From the NCBI GenBank assembly GCA_964457585.1, contig CAYWFU010000034.1, forward strand, positions 1-29,312: a stretch of DNA of 29,312 nt, in the 5' to 3' direction. This stretch comes from CAYWFU01 sp964457585 (GTDB taxonomy: Bacteria; JACRDZ01). A program made the translations under genes and the position numbers. The notes under the pieces were generated by a model. It had not been told where the DNA came from. It ran no database searches and was given only the letters and a program-made list of their open reading frames with translations. Positions 21,248 through 29,312 of the stretch are shown piece by piece (position 1 is the stretch's first letter; the number at the start of each line of letters is the position of its first letter).

Positions 21248-23031
21248 TTTATATTTTTATTGATCACTTCACCTAATGTCGCAACTTGCTCTTTTTGATT
21301 TTCTATAAAATCTTTAATATCCTTATGCTGTTCTTCTTCTTGATATGCTTTTTGACTTAATGATATTTTTTGTTCATTAACATCTATTTTTGTTACTTTT
21401 GCAAGGATTTCATCACCAGGTTTAAATAAATCTTCAAGTCTGCGATTCTGTTTATTTTCGATTTGTGAAATATGTATAAATCCTTCAATATCTTTTTCTA
21501 ATTCAACTACTAAACCAAATTCATTTATTTCTTTAATATTTGCTTTATGATTAGAATTTACAGAATATTTTTCTGATAAAATCTGCCATGGATTTATCTC
21601 CAGTTGTTTTATACCAAGATTAATCTTTTGATTTTCTTTATCAATAGATAATATGACAGCTTCTATTTCATCATCTTTTTTAAATAATTCCTGCGCACGG
21701 CTATAACGCTTATTCCATGAGAAATCTGAAATATGAATAAATCCATCAATTCCGTCTATCATTTCTATAAATATTCCAAAATCCATAACATTTTTGATTT
21801 TACGTTTAAGTTTTGTCCCAACAGGAAATTCCTGTTCTAATTTATTCCATGGATTAGGCAGCATCTGTTTCATTCCAAGAGAAATTTTTTCTTCATTTTG
21901 ATTTATAGCTAATATAACTACTTCTACTAAATCTCCGATTTTTGTAATTTCTGATGGATGCTCAATTCGTTTATTCCATGACATTTCTGAAACATGTACC
22001 AAACCTTCAACACCTTCTTCAAGTTCAATAAATGCACCATAATCTGTCATGCTTACAACTTTACCTTTGACTTTATTGCCAATTTTATATTTTTCTGTAA
22101 TAGTCTTCCATGGATTTTCTGATTTCTGCTTTAATCCCAATGAAATTTTTCCTGCTTCCTTATCAACAGCCAATACTTTTACTTCAACTTCCTGTCCTAC
22201 ATGCAGTATTTCAGAAGGATGACTTATCCGTCCCCATGAAATATCAGTAATATGTAAAAGTCCATTGACTCCGCCAATATCTACAAACGCTCCAAAATGA
22301 GTTATGTTTTTCACAACTCCTTTTCGAATTTGTCCTTCTGCAAGGTCCCTGAAAAGAAGTGCTTTATTTTCATTTCTCTTCTCTTCTAAAATCACTCTGC
22401 GTGAAAGCACAATATTATTTCTTAAACGATTAATCTTGATAATCTTCATTTCCACTTCTTTACCAACATAATTATCAAGGTCCTGACGCAAATTAATATC
22501 TACCTGTGAAGCAGGCAAAAAAGCATAAACCCCATTAATATCAACCTGCAAACCACCTTTGACTCTTTTAGTAATGCGGCCTTTGATTGGTTCATTGTTC
22601 TTGTATGCTTGAGCTACTTTATCCCATGCAAAATAGTAATCTGCTTTTCTTTTGGAAAGGACTACTCTGCCATCCTTGTCTTCTATATTCTCGAGATAAA
22701 CATTAATTTTATCTCCAACTTTATTGACGATATTTTTTACTGAACCACCAAATTCTTCTATTGAAATTATGCCTTCAGATTTATATTTAATATCAACATG
22801 AATAAAGTCATCATTAATTTCGATAATTTCCCCTGATACAACCTGTCCGACCTGTATATCCATCATACTATTTGAATACAGTTCTTTCAGATCCAATATT
22901 TCTTCATCTAATTCATCTTCATTCATGCAATCATTGGTTATATCATTTTCAATATCGACCTTCCCTTTTCTAAAATTTACTATACTATTATCCTTTTTTG
23001 TCGTAGTTTCTTTTTGTCTCGATGAGACCAT
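21244..23031 (-). CDS. rpsA: 30S ribosomal protein S1, six S1 domains
   Basis: A 595-residue protein with an acidic N-terminal extension and six OB-fold S1 domains at about 59-129, 146-212, 232-302, 317-388, 403-475 and 490-561. Domains 3-5 show the strongest RNA-binding pattern (FGAFV, GLLHITDISW, HPSEI and repeats thereof). This is the full six-domain architecture of proteobacterial-type S1, which binds mRNA at the ribosome. The ATG at 23031 has GGAGGAGG upstream with a long spacing of about 12 nt. It is the first gene of the operon. A promoter-like TTGACA-N18-TAAATT lies about 270 nt upstream, so the leader is long and contains a hairpin repeat. Confidence 0.95.
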   Translation of the reverse strand: MVSSRQKETTTKKDNSIVNFRKGKVDIENDITNDCMNEDELDEEILDLKELYSNSMMDIQVGQVVSGEIIEINDDFIHVDIKYKSEGIISIEEFGGSVKNIVNKVGDKINVYLENIEDKDGRVVLSKRKADYYFAWDKVAQAYKNNEPIKGRITKRVKGGLQVDINGVYAFLPASQVDINLRQDLDNYVGKEVEMKIIKINRLRNNIVLSRRVILEEKRNENKALLFRDLAEGQIRKGVVKNITHFGAFVDIGGVNGLLHITDISWGRISHPSEILHVGQEVEVKVLAVDKEAGKISLGLKQKSENPWKTITEKYKIGNKVKGKVVSMTDYGAFIELEEGVEGLVHVSEMSWNKRIEHPSEITKIGDLVEVVILAINQNEEKISLGMKQMLPNPWNKLEQEFPVGTKLKRKIKNVMDFGIFIEMIDGIDGFIHISDFSWNKRYSRAQELFKKDDEIEAVILSIDKENQKINLGIKQLEINPWQILSEKYSVNSNHKANIKEINEFGLVVELEKDIEGFIHISQIENKQNRRLEDLFKPGDEILAKVTKIDVNEQKISLSQKAYQEEEQHKDIKDFIENQKEQVATLGEVINKNIK

Positions 23032-23059
23032 GTTTTGCTGTAACCTCCTCCGTTTTTTT

Positions 23060-23150
23060 ATGAAGTACCATGCGGCACAGCCGCAGGATAACTTCTCTCG
23101 CTAATTATGAATATTTTTTTATTGTGCCAATTCATGGCACATCCAGATAA
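23060..23150 (+). repeat. Degenerate compound hairpin unit, copy 3
   Basis: First hairpin 23062-23095: outer GAAGT/ACTTC, inner TGCGGC/GCCGCA, the same architecture as copies 1 and 2 with different bases. Second hairpin 23123-23141: TGTGCCA/TGGCACA around ATTCA, that is, the outer stem with the inner stem lost. It ends with the shared CCAGATAA. It lies in the rpsA leader, opposite strand. Confidence 0.65.
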
Positions 23151-23302
23151 ATAATTTTGAAATTCTTTCTCTTCATCAAATGATTGAAAGGTATAAAGAT
23201 GAGCTGACTTTGAAGAGTTAAAAGCGGTAAAAAACACATTAATCATAACAACCCGAATACTCATCAATTAAATTGCTCGAGAAAGATGCTATATTATTTT
23301 GT

Positions 23303-23332
23303 AATTTATCATAAATATCTGTTTTATGTCAA
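23303..23332 (-). promoter_or_regulatory. Probable promoter of the rpsA operon
   Basis: Read on the minus strand, TTGACA (23332-23327) and TAAATT (23308-23303) are 18 bp apart, giving a leader of roughly 265 nt before rpsA. The -35 is perfect and the -10 is fair. Between promoter and rpsA lie only the degenerate hairpin unit and an implausible small ORF. Confidence 0.5.
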
Positions 23333-23348
23333 GTAAAATAAAAGCAGT

Positions 23349-25301
23349 TTAAAATGAAACGTTTAAAATACCAAAAAGAAAATTCAATATTCCTCCAACT
23401 GTAAAAGCATAAATAGTAATAAATCCCATTATAATCAAAGCTATTTTAAGCCCATGTTCTTTTATCATTATAAAAAAAGTGCTTATACAGGGAACAAATA
23501 AAGTTATAACTATAAGACTGATAACAATTTGAACTGTTGAGAGCATACCTTTCTGTGCCATATGAAACAGCCCTGCAGCGCCATAATCTCTTCTTAAAAA
23601 ACCCAGAATAAACACTGAAATAGTTTCCGTTGGCAATCCTAACACCCCTTTGATTAATGGAGCACCAATTCTTTCAAGTGAAGATAAAGCTCCTATCAAA
23701 TCCATAATAAAAAGGAATAGTGTACCTAAAATAAATAAAGGAACAGCTTCAATAAAAAACCATTTTGTTCTTGAATAGGTTTTTAGTATAATATTATAAA
23801 TTTGAGGAAAACGTATTGGGGGTAATTCAATTAAAAAAAGGCTTCTTTCTCCCGGGATTATTTTAGAAGAAATAAATCCAACTAAAAAAATTTGTGTTAT
23901 AATTATAAATACAATAAACATCGAAGCTTTTATAGGGATTTGAGAACTTATACCTAACATTACACCTAATTGAGCTGAACAGGGAATTCCCAGCGCAATT
24001 AATAATGTCGCTAAAATACGTTCTTTTTTTGTTTCCAGAATACGTGTTGTCATGCATGCCATAGTCCCGCACCCCAATCCCAGAACAAATGGCAGAACTG
24101 CTTTTCCTGTAAGTCCAATAAAACGAAACAACCTGTCTGCCATTACAGTAAGGCGCGGAAGATAACCCGAGTCTTCCAGAAAACCAAAAGCAAGAAAAAA
24201 AGTTACCATAATCGGCAAAACAATCGCAATTGCATATGTAAGCGCCATTGTAATAAGCCCATATTTTCCTATCAAAAGATTTTGTATAAATACCCATTTG
24301 AAATTAAGTTGTATAAAAGATATTATTGAAGGATTAATATATTTTCCAAAAACCACATCCTCCATAAAATCAACCATTATTCCGGCTCCGAATTTTCCAA
24401 CAAATTGAAAAATAAAATAAAGGATTAGCATAAATAATGGAATACCATAAATCGGATTTAAAGTTATCTGGCTTATTTTTTCACTTACCGAACTTTCTAT
24501 TTTACCTCTGGTTGATGTAACTTCATTGATTAAATTTTCAACAATGTTCTGCTGTTTCCGCAAAATTACTATATTTAGCGGATGAGAAAATTCAGACTGT
24601 GTTTCGGAAATGATAGTTTTTATTTTTCGCCTGGTTTCCCCATCTATATTAATAAAATTCCAGATAGATTCATCTCCGCCCAAAAGCATCAGGGAGATAC
24701 TCTTTTTCGCTTTAATATCTTTTGAAAGCAAATCGGATATTTTGGTTATACTTTCATCAATAACATTTCCATAACTGAAATTATATGAAGAAGTATTTAC
24801 GGAATAAATAACTTTTTTTAAAGTGGAAATCCCTTCTCCTGTAGTTGCAATTGTTTCTACTATTTCCACTCCAAGTATTGAAGATAATTTTTTTGTATTA
24901 ATGATTATACCGCGTTCTCTTGCTTCATCTGCCATATTTAAATTTAATACGAGAGGAAATCCAAATTCAATTATCTGAATAGCCAGAAGTAATCCCCGTG
25001 AAAGATTTTTACTATCAGACACAAGAATAACTGTTGACGGATTGGTTTTTAGCAATAAATCGCGGGTAACTCTTTCATCTTCGGATTGGGGAATAATACT
25101 ATTGATTCCAGGAGTATCAATAATAGAAAATTCTTTACCGCTTATTGTACCTATTCCCTGAGAGATATCTACAGTTGTACCAGGATAGTTTGATACAGTC
25201 GCATATTTGCCAGTAAGTTTACCAAAAATTACACTTTTCCCTACATTAGGATTGCCAGCTAATACAATATTGTTCAATTGAGATTTGTTTTTTTCTGACA
25301 T
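23349..25301 (-). CDS. feoB: Ferrous iron transport protein B
   Basis: A 650-residue inner-membrane Fe(II) transporter. The N-terminal G domain has G1 GNPNVGKS (16-23), G3 DTPG (62-65) and G4 NMAD (122-125). A GDI-like helical region follows, then the transmembrane part with the two Gate repeats and the FeoB signatures PFVLGLGCGTMACMTTR and ALGIPCSAQ, whose cysteines are thought to take part in iron passage. It lacks a long C-terminal extension. It is encoded 34 nt downstream of fur on the same strand, fitting iron-responsive control. No separate feoA gene or FeoA domain is seen. The ATG lacks a clear Shine-Dalgarno site. Confidence 0.96.
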   Translation of the reverse strand: MSEKNKSQLNNIVLAGNPNVGKSVIFGKLTGKYATVSNYPGTTVDISQGIGTISGKEFSIIDTPGINSIIPQSEDERVTRDLLLKTNPSTVILVSDSKNLSRGLLLAIQIIEFGFPLVLNLNMADEARERGIIINTKKLSSILGVEIVETIATTGEGISTLKKVIYSVNTSSYNFSYGNVIDESITKISDLLSKDIKAKKSISLMLLGGDESIWNFINIDGETRRKIKTIISETQSEFSHPLNIVILRKQQNIVENLINEVTSTRGKIESSVSEKISQITLNPIYGIPLFMLILYFIFQFVGKFGAGIMVDFMEDVVFGKYINPSIISFIQLNFKWVFIQNLLIGKYGLITMALTYAIAIVLPIMVTFFLAFGFLEDSGYLPRLTVMADRLFRFIGLTGKAVLPFVLGLGCGTMACMTTRILETKKERILATLLIALGIPCSAQLGVMLGISSQIPIKASMFIVFIIITQIFLVGFISSKIIPGERSLFLIELPPIRFPQIYNIILKTYSRTKWFFIEAVPLFILGTLFLFIMDLIGALSSLERIGAPLIKGVLGLPTETISVFILGFLRRDYGAAGLFHMAQKGMLSTVQIVISLIVITLFVPCISTFFIMIKEHGLKIALIIMGFITIYAFTVGGILNFLFGILNVSF

Positions 25302-25335
25302 ATATATTATTATTCATAAGTTAGTTTTTATGATT

Positions 25336-25806
25336 TTAATTATGCCTTTCAAGTTTGTCATTATGATTACCATTTCCATTTCCTTTGCATTCTTTGCAAA
25401 GGCCATAAATAATTAGTCCATGTTTCCGCGGGGTAAAAGAAAATTTTTTTGAAATTTTTTCCTGCACAATTTCTAATTCTTCACTAAAAAATTCTATTGA
25501 ATTACCGCAATTTTCGCATACAAAATGATCATGATGCTCATGTTGAAATTGGTGTTCAAAATGTTTTCTATTATCTCCAAGTTCTATTTCTCTTGCAAGA
25601 TTACATTCACAAAGCAGCTTCATAGTTCTATAGATAGTACTATAACCAATCATTGGATCAATCTTTTTTACAATAATATAAAAATTATCAAGGGAAATAT
25701 GTTTTTCTGTTTTTAAAAAAACTTTTAAAATTGTCTCTCGAGGTACTGTTTTCTTTAATCTTTTCTTAACCAAATATTTATTGAAAACATCCAGTTCGGT
25801 ATCCAT
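25336..25806 (-). CDS. fur: Fur-family metalloregulator
   Basis: A 156-residue Fur-family repressor: N-terminal winged helix (VPRETILKVF, then the recognition region GYSTIYRTMKLL at 54-65), a His-rich metal site (FEHQFQHEHHDHF, 83-95), and structural zinc pairs Cys97-x2-Cys100 and Cys137-x2-Cys140. The C-terminal tail is Gly/Asn/His-rich. I start it at 25806, where GAAGGAGG precedes the ATG. The open frame continues to an ATG at 25872, but the likely promoter overlaps that upstream ATG and its first codons, so it should not be in the mRNA. Followed by feoB, which makes iron the most likely ligand, though Zur or PerR roles cannot be excluded. Confidence 0.92.
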   Translation of the reverse strand: MDTELDVFNKYLVKKRLKKTVPRETILKVFLKTEKHISLDNFYIIVKKIDPMIGYSTIYRTMKLLCECNLAREIELGDNRKHFEHQFQHEHHDHFVCENCGNSIEFFSEELEIVQEKISKKFSFTPRKHGLIIYGLCKECKGNGNGNHNDKLERHN

Positions 25807-25826
25807 AAGCGCTCCTCCTTCTAAAC

Positions 25827-25853
25827 GATTATGAAATTCATTTTCATTTTCAA
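25827..25853. promoter_or_regulatory. Fur-box-like operator ahead of fur
   Basis: The + strand has a perfect ATGAA-A-TTCAT palindrome (25831-25841) inside GATTATGAAATTCATTTTCA, which resembles the Fur consensus GATAATGATAATCATTATC. It lies just downstream of the fur -10, where a bound repressor would block transcription. Autoregulation of fur-feoB is inferred. Confidence 0.5.
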
Positions 25854-25858
25854 AATCA

Positions 25859-25888
25859 ATATTAACATTCATTTTAGTATTTTGTCAA
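25859..25888 (-). promoter_or_regulatory. Probable promoter of fur-feoB
   Basis: On the minus strand TTGACA (25888-25883) and TAATAT (25864-25859) are 18 bp apart. The predicted start of transcription near 25852 lies inside the longer fur reading frame, which supports the downstream fur start. Confidence 0.6.
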
Positions 25889-25916
25889 GGACGAGAAGCA
25901 CTAGATAAAACTATTC

Positions 25917-25945
25917 TTGACAAAAAAAAAATCAAATGATAACCT
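25917..25945 (+). promoter_or_regulatory. Possible promoter of hisS
   Basis: TTGACA at 25917-25922 and TAACCT at 25940-25945 are 17 bp apart, with a TG two bases before the -10 giving an extended-type element. Transcription would begin about 20-25 nt before the hisS ATG. Confidence 0.4.
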
Positions 25946-25973
25946 TTGTAAATACTTAAAAAAGAGGATAATT

Positions 25974-27251
25974 ATGGATATAAAAACTGTACGCGGTACA
26001 CGGGATATATTGTCGGACGAAAATATCAAATGGAATTTCATAGAGAATATTGCCAGAAAAGTATTTTCCAAATATGATTATTCAGAAATAAAAACTCCTA
26101 TTTTTGAAAAAACTGAACTTTTCATAAGAGGTATTGGAGAAACAACAGATATTGTTGAAAAAGAAATGTATACTTTTTTGGATAAAAAAGGACGCAGTCT
26201 TACTTTGCGTCCTGAAGGTACTGCAGGTGTAATTCGCGCTTTTCTGGAACATAAAATGTATGCAGCATCTTCTATTAATAAACTCTTTTATATTGGACCA
26301 ATGTTCAGATATGAACGTCCGCAATCCGGCAGATACAGACAGCATACACAGATTGGAGCTGAAGCTCTCGGGACTTTAAATCCATTTCTGGATGCGGAAA
26401 TTATTTCAATGCTGGTTAATATCTTTGAAGAGATTGGATTAAATAATTTAAACGTAAAAATAAATTCTGTGGGATGTAAAAAATGCCGTCCTGCTTATAA
26501 GGAAATACTGGAGAAATATTTATCCGCACGCAAAACTGAACTTTGCGCAGATTGCCAGGTGCGTTTAGTTAAGAATCCACTCCGAATTCTTGACTGCAAA
26601 GTTCAAACCTGCAAGGAAATATTATCCGATACTCCTGATATAATGGATTCTTTATGCAATGATTGTCAGAATCATTTTAATCAGGTTAAAAAGTATCTTG
26701 ACCAGGTTGAAATAAAATATATCAGAAATAAATTTCTTGTCAGAGGACTGGATTATTATACTCTGACTGTTTTTGAAATAGCATATGAGAATCTGGGCGC
26801 TCAGAATGCTGTTGCAGCAGGAGGCAGATACGATAATCTTGTTGAAGAATTAGGAGGTCCATCAATCCCGGGAATAGGTTTTGCAATGGGAATTGACAGG
26901 CTTGTACTTGCATTGGAAGATCAGAAAATATCTTTGCCAAAAGACGAAGTGGATGTTTTTATAGCAATGATAGGTAATGAAATCGCCACCACTACATTCA
27001 GCCTGGCGCATATGCTGCGTAAGAAAGGCATAAGGGTGGAATTATTATATGAAGATAAAAATTTAAAAAATCAAATTAGTCATGCAAGTAAAATAAGAAG
27101 CAAATTTCTAATCATTGTCGGAGAGAAAGAAATTTCAAAAGGTATTGTAATACTCAAAGATATGGATACTACGGAACAAAGAGAAATCAATATATATGAA
27201 TTAATCGGTACAATTCAGGATGAGCTGCAAAAAAGAAAAACAAGAAGATAA
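25974..27251 (+). CDS. hisS: Histidyl-tRNA synthetase
   Basis: A 425-residue class II aminoacyl-tRNA synthetase. Motifs are in order: TVRGTRDIL at the start, TLRPEGTAGVIRAF, motif 2 as FYIGPMFRYERPQSGRYRQ, the HisA motif RGLDYYTLTVFE, the HisB motif AAGGRYDNLV, and motif 3 GIGFAMGIDRLVLAL. The C-terminal anticodon-binding domain runs from about residue 330. The insertion domain has several Cys pairs (CKKC, CADC, CNDC), a pattern that may bind zinc and occurs in many bacterial HisRS. The ATG at 25974 is chosen because AGAGGA lies upstream and the protein family begins there; the longer frame starts inside the promoter. It ends 3 nt before the convergent glycosylase gene. Confidence 0.97.
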   Translation: MDIKTVRGTRDILSDENIKWNFIENIARKVFSKYDYSEIKTPIFEKTELFIRGIGETTDIVEKEMYTFLDKKGRSLTLRPEGTAGVIRAFLEHKMYAASSINKLFYIGPMFRYERPQSGRYRQHTQIGAEALGTLNPFLDAEIISMLVNIFEEIGLNNLNVKINSVGCKKCRPAYKEILEKYLSARKTELCADCQVRLVKNPLRILDCKVQTCKEILSDTPDIMDSLCNDCQNHFNQVKKYLDQVEIKYIRNKFLVRGLDYYTLTVFEIAYENLGAQNAVAAGGRYDNLVEELGGPSIPGIGFAMGIDRLVLALEDQKISLPKDEVDVFIAMIGNEIATTTFSLAHMLRKKGIRVELLYEDKNLKNQISHASKIRSKFLIIVGEKEISKGIVILKDMDTTEQREINIYELIGTIQDELQKRKTRR

Positions 27252-27254
27252 AAT

Positions 27255-27851
27255 TTAAAAACGGGATACAAACTTATTATCTTTAATATAAAATCTTAAT
27301 AACTTATCTTTCCATATTCCGGCATAATCAATGCCGATTCTTTTTGCGGAAATAATATCTTTTTCATTAATTATATTCCCATAATTTTCAATAAAAATAT
27401 TTTTACTTTTTACTATATCCAGACCATAATAGGATTTATCAAATCCCATAGCCATGCACATTTTTCCCGGACCATTAGTTAAATTTATTATATTTTCTAT
27501 TTTTCTTCTCTCTTTCATAATTTCTATACCTTCTTTTGGTTCAATTGCTCTTATTAAAACACATTCCGGAACTCCTTTTAATCCGGATGAAATATTCAAC
27601 TGCCAGTACATTCCATAAACTAAATAAATATATATATGTCCTCCAATCATAAATTCAGCTTTGTTTCTTTCTGTTATTTTCCCGCCAAATCCATGTGAAG
27701 CTTTATCTTCAATTCCAATATATGCTTCAGTTTCTACTATTATTCCGGAAAGTCTAATATCATTTTGAGTATATACTAAATATTTACCCAATAGATTTTT
27801 TGCAACTGTTACAGCATCATTAACAAAAAAATCTCTTTTTAATTTTTTCAT
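27255..27851 (-). CDS. mpg: 3-methyladenine DNA glycosylase (AAG/MPG family)
   Basis: A 198-residue DNA repair glycosylase that excises alkylated purines. Key family elements are visible: LLGKYLV near the N-terminus, the catalytic Glu42 in VETEAYIG, Tyr44 and His53 that stack on the flipped base, GHIYIYLVYGMYWQLNIS, and NGPGKMCMAMG. I choose the ATG at 27851 because the family starts with MKKLxRxFF. An ATG 14 codons upstream at 27893 is possible, but a TATACT element at 27884-27879 would place the transcript start after it. Neither has a good ribosome site. It is divergent from the TPR gene and convergent with hisS. Confidence 0.93.
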   Translation of the reverse strand: MKKLKRDFFVNDAVTVAKNLLGKYLVYTQNDIRLSGIIVETEAYIGIEDKASHGFGGKITERNKAEFMIGGHIYIYLVYGMYWQLNISSGLKGVPECVLIRAIEPKEGIEIMKERRKIENIINLTNGPGKMCMAMGFDKSYYGLDIVKSKNIFIENYGNIINEKDIISAKRIGIDYAGIWKDKLLRFYIKDNKFVSRF

Positions 27852-27930
27852 AATTTTACTATTATTATTTATTAAAATAAGTATAATATTCATTTATATC
27901 TGGGTATATTATATAGGGGAATTCAAATAA

Positions 27931-29196
27931 ATGAAATATTATTTTGAAAAAAATATAAAAGAAATATTAAATACAGATGATTTAACTATTGATTATTCCG
28001 AATTTTTATATTTGCCAATTTTAAAAAAAGAAATTTTTTTATTGGAAAATGAAATTAATAGTTTAAGTAATGAAGCAGAAAAAGAAAAAATATTAGAAAT
28101 CTATTCAATTGGCAAAGAATTAATAAATAAAGAAAAATATAAAGAAGCGATAAAAGTTTTTCTTATTCTTCCAAATGCAGTATCTGTTCCTATGGCTACA
28201 GGATATTATAATCTTGGGTGTGCTTATTATTATTATCGCAAATATGAAGAAGCAATAAAAGCATTTGAAGAAGCAATTACAATAATTCCAAATTTCAAAG
28301 AAGCTTATAACAGTCTTGCTCATGCTTATCTGAAATTAAATATGAAAGATAAAGCTCTGCAGATATTTCAAAAAGTATTAAAAGAATGGCCCGTATCTAA
28401 AAATATTTTATTTGATTTAGGCACAACTTGCATTTTATGTCAGGATTACAAAAATGGGATAAAATATTTATCAAAAGAAATCGAAAATTATCCAGATAAA
28501 GGACAGACTTATAATAATTTAGGTTTTTGCTATTGCTTAATGGGATCTTATAAAGAAGCATTAGATTACCTTGAAAAAGCTGTTGAATTCTCTTCACATT
28601 ATGGCAGGCCATATCTGAATCTTGCTTTTGTATATTTCAAAATGGGGAAATATAAAGATATAATTAGAAATTTAAATAATTTGCTCATGTTCCATCCAAA
28701 TAATAAATTTGCGCATATTTTAATAGGTTTTGCATATAAACGAATCGATCGATTTTATAACGCTGTTGATCATTATCTTAATGCAATAAAATTTAACTTT
28801 AGCACAGCTCAAGCTCATTTATTACTTGCTTTATGCTATATTGAAAAAGGTTTTGCAAATAATGATGATAAAATGATAGAAGATGCAATAAGAGAACTGA
28901 ATATATCTATATCACTAAAACCCGAACAGGGACGCGGATATTTACTAAAGGGTATGCTTTACCAGAAAAAAAATAAAAATATAGAAGCTATTAGATTATA
29001 TGAAAAAGCTTTGCAATGTTTTAGTAACTCAAGAGAAATAAATATAAAATATTTGCATGCTTTTATATTATCAGGAGAATTATTAATAAATAGCGGGAAT
29101 AATTCAGTTGCTGATATAGTTTTAAAAGACGGAATCAAACTTTTTCCTGATAATATATATTTAAAAGAACTGTTAACTAAAATCAAAAAAGAATGA
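27931..29196 (+). CDS. Tetratricopeptide repeat protein
   Basis: A 421-residue, cytoplasmic-looking helical repeat protein without signal peptide or membrane helices. After an N-terminal region of about 85 residues it contains about eight or nine TPR-like units, for example GYYNLGCAYYYYRKYEEAIK, then AYNSLAHAYLKLNMKDKALQ, TYNNLGFCYCLMGSYKEALD, PYLNLAFVYFKMGKYKDIIR and GYLLKGMLYQKKNKNIEAIR. TPRs form a superhelix that binds peptides, so it is a protein-protein scaffold; the partner is unknown. AGGGGA precedes the ATG by 10 nt. It is the last gene in the window, and repeats follow its stop. Confidence 0.92.
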   Translation: MKYYFEKNIKEILNTDDLTIDYSEFLYLPILKKEIFLLENEINSLSNEAEKEKILEIYSIGKELINKEKYKEAIKVFLILPNAVSVPMATGYYNLGCAYYYYRKYEEAIKAFEEAITIIPNFKEAYNSLAHAYLKLNMKDKALQIFQKVLKEWPVSKNILFDLGTTCILCQDYKNGIKYLSKEIENYPDKGQTYNNLGFCYCLMGSYKEALDYLEKAVEFSSHYGRPYLNLAFVYFKMGKYKDIIRNLNNLLMFHPNNKFAHILIGFAYKRIDRFYNAVDHYLNAIKFNFSTAQAHLLLALCYIEKGFANNDDKMIEDAIRELNISISLKPEQGRGYLLKGMLYQKKNKNIEAIRLYEKALQCFSNSREINIKYLHAFILSGELLINSGNNSVADIVLKDGIKLFPDNIYLKELLTKIKKE

Positions 29197-29200
29197 AGGG

Positions 29201-29241
29201 GCAGAGGGTCAGAGAGGCAAGAGAGTCAGAGTGTCAGAGTA
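29201..29241 (+). repeat. Degenerate GTCAGAG tandem repeat
   Basis: Purine-rich tract with GTCAGAG or GGCAAGAG recurring every 8-9 bases, directly past the TPR stop. It resembles the short-period tracts at 2-36 and 12410-12550 in style but not in sequence. Confidence 0.45.
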
Positions 29242-29260
29242 AAAACAAAACACGAACGAA

Positions 29261-29291
29261 ATGAAGAACCCTGCGGCAGACAGACTGGGTC
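29261..29291 (+). repeat. Degenerate compound hairpin unit, copy 4
   Basis: Starts ATGAAGAACCCTGCGGCAG, matching the ATGAAGAACC start of copies 1 and 2, and could form an imperfect ACCC/GGGT hairpin. The second hairpin is absent or lies beyond recognition. The remaining 20 bases of the window hold nothing I recognise. Confidence 0.4.
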
Positions 29292-29312
29292 AAATCAATT
29301 TATATTAATTAC

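Noticed and set aside
23058..23267. 69-codon minus-strand ORF in the rpsA leader
   Set aside because: Half of it is translation of the degenerate hairpin repeat, it has no ribosome site, and the rest has no recognisable domain.
23863..24297. 144-codon minus-strand ORF within feoB
   Set aside because: Alternative frame of the feoB transmembrane region; composition rich in Tyr, Cys and Asn as expected of a shadow.
1..29312. tRNA or rRNA genes
   Set aside because: No cloverleaf with a TTCGAAT-type T-loop and no rRNA-like segment was noticed, although a dedicated scan could not be run.

Overview
The window is strongly AT-rich bacterial DNA with Shine-Dalgarno starts, several ATGA stop/start overlaps and short intergenic gaps. 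It carries a bacterial-type CODH/acetyl-CoA synthase operon (acsD-acsC-acsB-cooS), a Fur/FeoB iron pair, and a diaminopimelate decarboxylase-epimerase fusion. Together these suggest a strictly anaerobic, CO2/CO-metabolising, peptidoglycan-containing bacterium, probably from an uncultured lineage. I cannot assign the phylum from sequence alone.

Layout. 1-1339: MFS exporter (-). 1400-3970: an island of small toxin-antitoxin-like genes. It holds a frameshifted antitoxin remnant (+), a DUF4258 protein with its 81-aa partner (-), and three successive DUF4160/DUF2442 pairs (+). The first DUF4160 keeps only its N-terminus, the second is intact, and the third keeps only its C-terminal part. A 52-bp direct repeat flanks the first half of the island. 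3989-12152: the CODH/ACS operon (-), reading acsD, acsC, acsB, a small retropepsin-like aspartic protease, cooS, and a pentapeptide-repeat potassium-channel-like protein. 12400-14310: an unknown 99-aa gene, a foldback repeat, fragments of a beta-helix surface protein and of a helical protein, and an AbrB/VapC toxin-antitoxin pair with a clear promoter. 14621-15046: a stand-alone receiver protein. 15060-15530: a repeat cluster.

15539-23031 (-) looks like one long operon: ribosomal protein S1, LysA-DapF fusion, a YibQ-type polysaccharide deacetylase split by a frameshift in an A10 tract, a radical SAM protein and a family 2 glycosyltransferase. 23349-25806: fur then feoB (-), with a promoter and a Fur-box-like palindrome ahead of fur. 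25974-27251: hisS (+). 27255-27851: 3-methyladenine DNA glycosylase (-). 27931-29196: TPR protein (+).

The acs genes encode the carbonyl branch of the Wood-Ljungdahl pathway and the corrinoid protein that delivers the methyl group. No methyltransferase, CooC maturation factor or formate/folate gene is in the window. Intergenic DNA is rich in structured repeats: a compound two-hairpin unit (two good and two degraded copies), ACCACAGAG-type foldbacks, a 141-bp foldback element and 7-bp-period degenerate tandem repeats.
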